Assembly (NCBI RefSeq): GCF_016801865.2
Contig: NC_068937.1
Span: forward strand, 71,968,984 to 72,032,983
From: Culex pipiens pallens
Taxonomy: Eukaryota; Arthropoda; Insecta; Diptera; Culicidae
Direction of reading: 5' to 3'
DNA length: 64,000 bases
The position numbers and the translations under genes were made by a program. The notes beneath the pieces are model-generated. The model was given only the letters and a program-made list of their open reading frames with translations, did no database searches and had not been told where the DNA came from. Below, one piece after another: positions 57,130 to 64,000 of the stretch (its first letter is position 1; the number at the start of each line of letters is the position of its first letter).

Positions 57130-58060
57130 TAAAAAATATCCAAATATTCGCATTTGCATTCGCATGGAGATGGTGATCTTAGCGGGTTGCAGACTGGATT
57201 TCGTCATGTATATGTGATGATTGTCCAGCCCAGGTTGCTTAAATATTGATTGAAGGGAATTAAAACCAATTCTACCAGAACAGGACAGGCAGCACTATGA
57301 AAGCCATCCATAGCCGGCCGCTCCCATCTCCACCATTCACCAGGAAGGAAAAAGGATGCGGAGCACGGGAAATGTTGATGCTTGACTTACTTAGAAAAAC
57401 TAACTTAATCCACCTATATGGTTGGAGCCTTCCTCACTCATTACCAACAATGGCTGTACACAAATTTCATCTATTTTTTAGACCCGGAATAAAAAAGTAC
57501 ATAAATATCACTTAAGTGGCCATATCTCGAGACAGGGTTGCCAGATCATCAATGTTTTGGACTCGTTGGAAAGGTCTTTTGATAACCTAACCAATGATAG
57601 GTCGGATGGTGGATCCGGACATAGTTTGCATACATTTAAATGAGATCCGGCTTCAAAAAGTACATCAATATCACTTAAGGGGCCGTATCTCGAGACAGGG
57701 TTGCCAGATCTTCAATGTTATAGGCTCGTTGGAAAGGTCTTTTGATAACCTAACCAACGATGGGTCGGATGATGGACCCGGACATAGTTTACATACATTT
57801 AAGTGAGATCCGGATATATGTGAAAACACATTTTTATACATAACTTTTGAACTACTTATCGAAACTTCAATCTGTATAAAACTTGATCTATGGGACCCTA
57901 AACCAAGTCGAATGCAACAGGTTCGGGTCAAATCGGTTCAGCCAGTGCCGAGAAACATGAGCTAGTTTGTTGGTCACATACATACATACACACACATACA
58001 CACACATATACACACAGACATTTGTTCAGTTTTCGATTCTGAGTCGATATGTATACATGA
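57130..58060. repeat. Dispersed repeat with tandem duplication and (CATA/CACA)n
   Basis: 57,140-57,400 is the inverse of 36,260-36,530. 57,505-57,640 and 57,650-57,795 are two ~145 bp units (ATATCTCGAGACAGGGTTGC ... CATACATTTAA). A microsatellite of CATA/CACA type follows at ~57,976-58,018, ending near GATTCTGAGTCGATATGTAT. No coding capacity. Confidence 0.65.
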
Positions 58061-58835
58061 AGGTGGGTACAAAATCTGATCGATTTAAGTGAATTCATTT
58101 ATGAAATGTTGTTTCTGTGTCAAATACTAGTACCTCTAGCCAGTTTGTGACAACTTTGAACTTCTGATAACTTTGTTAAGTTAGTTTATATTAAAAATTG
58201 GTTTAAATTTAGTTTTTTTTATGTAAAACTTATCAAAACATTAGTTTATAAACAACTATTTTTATAAAATTGCTATTTTATGTTGTAAGAGTCTCTATTG
58301 AACAAGTTTTAACAATATTTGTTCGAAATATACATTGTTTTCATCTTTTGCCTTTCTTACAAAAGAAAGGTTTAAGGTTTGCTTTTGGAAAAACGCTTTT
58401 TTTAGAAATCTTAAAAAATTCGTGCACGGCGAGGATTCGTCCCAGGAAAAAATCCTATTACTAAATTGAAGGTTCAGATTCGTTCTTTCGATTGAATTTT
58501 GGCCCGAAACCCGGAACTCAAAGTCTGATTTTTGAGAGCTCTTTTTCTGAAATACATGAGCGATGTCTGTATCCGCTCTTAAAAATTTGTGTCTTCCATC
58601 ACTGGAAAACCGCTCGTAAAACCCACAATTTTTATAAGTCAGATCTGTAGCCGTGGGGTCGGAGACGAACATTTTATTTTTCGATTCACAATTTTCGACC
58701 AGTAAATGTGGTCAAAGCCATTTTTAGAGGTATTTTTTGGACTATTTTACAGATAACACTATCAAATTTAAAGAATTCAGTTTCAAACAAAAAGCCATTC
58801 GAAAACATGCGCCATAAACTGTTTGGGCCCAAATG

Positions 58836-60387
58836 GAGAATGGGCAGATTTGGTCCAAGGATGTACACGAACGGGAGAAACTTTATTCGAAAGATCTCGC
58901 CGAGACATGAAAAAAAGTCTTCTGGACGAACTTTCTAAACCCCGGGGTTCAAAAGTTACAAGTTGTTGAAGTTTGAGTATTTTGGGTTAAAATGTATAAA
59001 AAATCGTATTTTTGCTATTTCTAAAATCACTCATAAAATCCTTATTTTATTATGGATTTCGATCATCTTGACTTCATTCGACGCGTATCAGCAAAAACTA
59101 TAAGTTCTGATATGTTTTAGCATGATTGAAACATGACTTCTCTTGTCTTTATACGTTTGAACCGTTTGTGCAAGAGGTTTACCATAGAAACAAGTCGAAA
59201 CTTGAAGATTTTGAAAACGGATCCTACCCAGACTGCTTCAGTTAGTATGGAAGGCTACAGTGCATTGTTGTAACAACTTATTGAGATGTTCTGGGTCGTC
59301 CAAGAACTCCTTGGAGTTAAGACCGGTGGGTCTGCCGCTGTAAACAGCATGAGGTCAGTGATTTTTTTACCATTGTTCATAACCGCATAGCTTCAGTGAG
59401 TATGGTAGACTACTTTGTTAATGTTTTGAAATGTCCAAAATCATCCTAGGACTCCCTGGAGTTTAGATCTGTGGGTCTACTTCCGTAACTAGTAAGATGT
59501 CGACCGGTATTGCCCACGGATCATACCCGCATAGCTTAAGAGTAGGTTAGACTACTTTGTAAATGACTTGGGCTGTCTTGGATCACCTAAGGACTCCCTG
59601 GAGTTATGATCTGTGGCTGTTAACTCCAGTGAGTCCTGGGATGACCAACACATTAAAAAAGCAGTCTACCATACTGACTGAAGCACTGATCTTGGTCAAA
59701 ACAGGTAGATATCTTGATTGTCACGGTGATAGACCCACAGATCTTAACTTCAGTGAGTCCAAGGATGACCCAGGACATTTCTGAACATTAACAAAGTAGT
59801 CTACCATACTCACTGAAGCCATGCGGTTATGAACAATGGTAAAAAATCACTGACCTCATGCTTTTTACGGCGGTAGACCCACCGGTCTTAACTTCAAGGA
59901 GTTCTTGGACGACCCAGAACATCTCAATAAGTTGTTACAACAAAACACTGTAGCCTTCCATACTAACTGAAGCAGTCTGGGTAGAATCCGTTTTTAAAAT
60001 CTTCAAGTTTCGACTTGTTTCTATATTAAGCTTCTTGCACAAACGGTTATAGACGTATAAAGACAAGAGAGATCATGTTTTAATCATGCTAAAACATATC
60101 AGAACTTATAGTTCTTACTGATACGCGTCGAATGAAGTCAAGATGATCGAAATCCATAATAAAATAAGGATTTTATGAGTGATTTTAGAAATAGCAAAAA
60201 TACGATTTTTTGTACATTTTAACCGAAAATACTTAAACTTCAACAACTTGTAACTTTTGAACCCCGGGGTTTAGAGAGTTCGTCCAGAAGACTTTTTTTC
60301 ATGTCTCGGCGAGATCTTTCGAATAAAGTTTCTCCCGTTCGTGTACATCCTTGGACCAGCTCCCATACAAATTTGCCCATTCTCCTT
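58836..60387. mobile_element. ~1.55 kb palindromic insertion
   Basis: The arms mirror around ~59,604 (for example GGTCCAAGGATGTACACGAA at 58,852 and its inverse at 60,343). The parallel repeat copy at 61,962-61,990 passes from GGCCCAAAA straight into AAGCTTTTCC, so this palindrome is an insertion. The termini are near GGAGAATGGGCA on both sides. Non-coding. Confidence 0.7.
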
Positions 60388-61273
60388 TGAAGCTTTTCCA
60401 AAATGTATTTTCAGAGATATAGTGATTTTAGTGTTTTTCGTCTTATTTTTACCCTATTTTTTCCTATTAAATTTTTGGATTTATACAAAATCATATACTG
60501 AACATCAAATTCAAAGTCCCAGCCCATTCTTGATCGAAAGCATTTGGTATGAATTGTATTCGAGTAAATTTTGGTATTGATCAGACGGTTGGTTCAAAAG
60601 TTACAGCTGTATGATTTTTCTTTATATACAGAGGAAATTTCTCAAAAAAGGTAAGGGGTCATTCAAAATCATTCTCCCCAATGTTTTTTTTTGTGATTTC
60701 ACCTAAATTTATCTTTCTAACTGAGTGTTCACGACTCGATCAAACTTCTCAGCAAATTTCACATCGATTGGATTCCGCACTTTTATTTGAGAGCGTTTGA
60801 CTTTTTGCCTTTCTTACAAAAAAAAGGTTTAATGTTTGCTTTTAGAAAAACGCTTTTTTTAGAAATCTCAAAAAATTCGTGCACGGCGAGGATTCGTCCC
60901 AGGAAAAAATCCTATTATTAAATTGAAGGTTCAGATGCGCTCTTTCGATTGAATTTTGGCCCGAAACCCGGAACTCAAAGTCTGACTTTTGAAAGCTCTT
61001 TTTTCTGAAATACATGAGCGATGTCTGTATCCGCTCTTAAAAAATTGTGTCTTCCATCACTGGAAAACCGCTCGTAAAACCCACAATTTTTATAAGTCAG
61101 ATCTGTAGCCGTGGGGTCGGAGACGAACATTTTATTTTTCGATTCACAATTTTCGACCAGTAAATGTGGTCAAAGCCATTTTTAGAGGTATTTTTTGGAC
61201 TATTTTACAGATAACACTATCAAATTTAAAGAATTCAGTTTCAAACAAAAAGCCATTCGAAAGCATGCGCCAT

Positions 61274-61952
61274 TAGGGTGTAATATGGTTGTATGGAAAA
61301 AAATAAAATTTCCCAAATTTAGTGAGCACAGCAACTTTTCAGTTCCTTTTGGGGTCCTAAACAACTCCCCAAAGTTTGGGAACGATTGGTTAAGTCCTCA
61401 CTTTGCGCAAAGCGATTCAATCTTCCATATAAATTTGTATGGGAAAAACCATTTTTTTGGATTTCGATATTTATAAAATCCACGTTTCACGCTGTACTAA
61501 AACCGGATTCATATTCGGATGCTCTGGGAGGTACTCTACAACTTTCCCGAAGAGAGTATGGTGCTAACTTGCTCCTAAAAAAAGATAAAGCGTGTTCAAA
61601 ACTCGTCTAAATCGTGTTTTTTGATCGAAAATCACGTTTTAGACGAGTTTTGAGGACGCTGTATCTTCCTTCAGGGACAAGCTAGCACCATACTCTCTTC
61701 GGGAAAGTTGTAGAGCACCTTCCAGAGCATCCGAATATGAATCCGGTTTTAGTACAGCGTAAAACGTGGATTATATAAATATCAAAATCAAAAAAAAATA
61801 TTTTTCCCATACAAATTTATATGGAAAATTGAATCGCTTTGCGCAATGTGAGGACTTAACCAATCTTTCTCAAACTTTGGGGAGTTGTTCAGGACTCCAA
61901 GAGGAACTGAAAAATTGCTGTGCTGGAAAATCGATTTTCATATTACACCCTA
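61274..61952. mobile_element. TAGGGTGTAATATG MITE, copy 2 (9 bp TSD, empty site known)
   Basis: The ends are TAGGGTGTAATATG and CATATTACACCCTA, with the 9 bp duplication ATGCGCCAT at 61,265-61,273 and 61,953-61,961. The parallel repeat at 58,806-58,814 has a single ATGCGCCAT, which is the unoccupied site. The interior is homologous to 20,809-21,678. Confidence 0.94.
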
Positions 61953-63354
61953 ATGCGCCATAAACTGTTTAGGCCCAAAATTTTAAGCTTTTCCAAAATG
62001 TATTTCCAGAGATATAGCGATTTTAGTGTTTTTCGTCTTATTTTTACCCTATTTTTTCCTATTAAATTTTTGGTTTTATACAGAATCATATACTCAACAT
62101 CGAATTCGAAGTCCCGGCTCGTTCTCGCTCGACAAGTCGTCAAGTGGAAGCTTCAACGCCAGCGCTTTTACGCTTGCGCGTTTTACGCTGCGCGTAAAAG
62201 TGTTCTTTATGGCTTTTCATAATTGATCGACAAAGTGCAATAGTGGTACATATTTTTTTAAGTTAATCATAGACTAACATTATAGACTGAGTACCCTTAA
62301 TTTTTTTTTTTCTAATGATGTCAATCCAATATGTTTTTCATAATTAAATTTAAATGTCTTGCGACAAATAATGTACCTCTAAAATTAAAAAAAATGGCAT
62401 TTGATGTTTAGCCTAAAAAGATTCGAAGCTTTAGGTATAATTCTCACTGGATTGTATCATTATGTTTTTGAAAAATTTATTGCACCAATATATTTCTCGG
62501 AATTTCATCATTTTGTAAGAAAGGCTCTATTTCACCTCTGGTGATATTAAATCGGGTTTTTTATTGACATTTTCGACCAAAAATACTGTTTCGGAACAAT
62601 ACCGTTAAACAATCCGGATTGTCCCGGAACCGGTTTAACCCCTCGGAGGGAAATTTTGTGGTGGTCAGATAGAGGACAAAAAAACCCACCCTTGCAATTT
62701 GAAGCATCCAATTTCGTCCACTACAGCCCGATTACGAGTCCCTAGACTGAAATTTGAAATTTTCTCTTTCTGTACCGGCCTGGGTCAGAATGTTTTGCTT
62801 GGGGAATTTGAAAATTTCAAATTTCAGACTAGGGTCTCGTAATCGGGCTGTAGTGGACGAAATTGGATGCTTCAAATTGCAAGAGGTGGGTTTTTTGTCC
62901 TCTATCTGACCACCACAAAATTTTCCTTCGAGGGGTTAAACCGGTTCCGGGACAATCCGGATTGTTTAACGGTATTGTTCCGAAACAATATTTTTGGTCG
63001 AAAAATGTCAATAAAAAAGATGAAAACAATGTATATTTCGAACAAATATTGTTAAAACTTGTTCAATAGAGACTCTTACAACATAAAATAGCAATTTTAT
63101 AAAAATAGTTGTTTATAAACTAATGTTTTGATAAGTTTTACATAAAAAAAACTAAATTTAAACCAATTTTTAATATAAACTAACTTAACAAAGTTATCAG
63201 AAGTTCAAAGTTGTCACAAACTGGCTAGAGGTACTAGTATTTGACACAGAAACAACATTTCATAAATGAATTAACTCGCCGCACATGGCGCAAATTTTGC
63301 CTCGTCTCCTGCTTTCTTGGAACTGTCACGCGAGAATGTTGCACCACTGGGGCA

Positions 63355-63530
63355 ATATGGGTATCAAAATTCATGGTTTTTGATAATGGTAAAGAAAATG
63401 GCCATTTTGACAGGATTGGCCACACCCGGAGTGGCCATTGCCCTGAGGGAAGGTTCTCCCGGGAGGACATTTATGGAACCATACAAATTGGGGTAATATG
63501 GGTATCAAAATTTGTTCGGAGCGGACTGTA
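63355..63530 (+). repeat. ~144 bp satellite, one to two units
   Basis: GGGTATCAAAATTCATGG, TTTTTGATAATGG, GAAAATGGCCATTTTGACAG, GTGGCCATTGCCCT and CTCCCGGGAGGACATTTATG repeat the order of the satellite at 390-760, in the same orientation. Confidence 0.7.
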
Positions 63531-63639
63531 TTTTTTACACAAACTTCCGGCGGACTTGGGGAACCAGTTCGGGAGGGTCGGAAATTTCGCAAACAGCAAA
63601 AACACTAGAAGTTTCTCTTAATCATCTATTTTACTAAAC

Positions 63640-64000
63640 TAATTTAAAGAACTCTAGCTGTTTCTTCCGACGATCGCGACGCGCTCGACTTGACGTCCGA
63701 CCGGTTCGGCTGCTTGCGACAAACTTGTCTCGACGCGCTCACTTCTGCTCGCTGCTCTTTGTTGCGCGCCAAAAATTCTCTCGTCGTTCGTGTTTTTGCT
63801 CTCTCTCTCCTTCGCCGTCGTCAACGGCGCGCTGTTGCCGCGCAAGTCGTTTCGCGCGCTCTTTTCTTCTCTTCGGGCGTCGTCGTCGACGCGCTGTTGC
63901 TAGCCGCGCGCACGTCGTTGCGCGCGTTTTTCTCGTTGTTGGCAACGACGCAGACTGGGTTGCCAACTTCTTTCCAATTGTCATCGCAGCAAGCGCTGTG
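63640..64000. other. CpG-rich unidentified end of window
   Basis: Rich in GCGCGC, GACGCGCTGTTG and GTCGTCG words, clearly different in composition from the A+T-rich surroundings. It could be a promoter or 5' UTR of a gene beyond the window, or the end of another element. The basic minus frame at 63,739-63,984 looks like a composition artefact. Confidence 0.4.

Larger units (their letters stand above)
58075..63275. repeat. Composite inverted-repeat block (RepX arms)
   Basis: The outer arms 58,075-58,345 and 63,005-63,275 are inverse copies. Between them are two direct copies of a repeat (58,346-58,830 continuing at 60,388-60,590; and 60,800-61,273 continuing at 61,953-62,110). The first copy is split by a ~1.55 kb palindrome and the second by a MITE. 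A RepX palindrome is centred near 62,790. No gene is supported in the block. Confidence 0.75.

Noticed and set aside
63739..63984. Arg-rich 81-residue minus frame as a gene
   Set aside because: It follows from CpG-rich triplet words, has no domain, and the region runs off the window.

Overview
The window looks like intergenic and intronic DNA from a culicine mosquito (Culex or Aedes type; species not resolved). The reasons are a two-exon stretch of an insect plexin gene, a degenerate ribosomal protein S14 copy, LINE gag proteins with zinc knuckles, a dimeric tRNA-derived SINE, and very many nested inverted-repeat transposons. No bacterial features (operons, ribosome binding sites, CRISPR) are present. 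Nearly everything that can be named is a mobile element or its remains; the only probable host coding sequence is the plexin pair at 42,500-43,293 on the minus strand.

Layout. 1-960: three units of a ~144 bp satellite. 961-2,520 (minus): a gag-only non-LTR element whose protein begins with a WW domain. 2,522-5,340: gag fragment, a 0.5 kb dispersed repeat and a 1.86 kb hAT-type foldback element. 5,841-9,446: two nested 8-bp-TSD elements, a near-perfect hairpin and a TA-type MITE. 9,700-13,500: gag pseudogene, tandem repeats carrying the palindrome CAGCCGGCTG, and a dimeric SINE. 13,597-17,723 and 24,013-32,306: two copies, in opposite orientation, of one terminal-inverted-repeat transposon. 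Both keep matching splice sites and exon-like blocks, and both hold a long array of an 8 bp A+T repeat in the second intron. Between them lie a complete 1.58 kb gag-only retroposon with a 13 bp target duplication, a MITE with a 9 bp target duplication, and a truncated gag element. 36,739-41,078: a TA MITE interrupted by a 4 kb 8-bp-TSD element, itself holding two further insertions. 42,247-43,695: plexin exons with a hAT MITE at the upstream exon. 44,189-54,110: a foldback element with a 9 bp target duplication that splits an RpS14 pseudogene and itself contains a young, apparently intact Ty3/gypsy element, whose 3' LTR holds a 470 bp MITE. 54,949-63,280: TA MITEs and a complex set of nested palindromes. 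63,360-64,000: satellite units again, then an unidentified CpG-rich end.

The genes do not form a pathway. What the window shows is a clear order of insertions (for example RpS14 copy, then foldback, then gypsy, then MITE), with target duplications and empty sites that can be read directly. The most unusual items are the WW-domain gag protein and the pair of exon-bearing transposons with satellite-filled introns.
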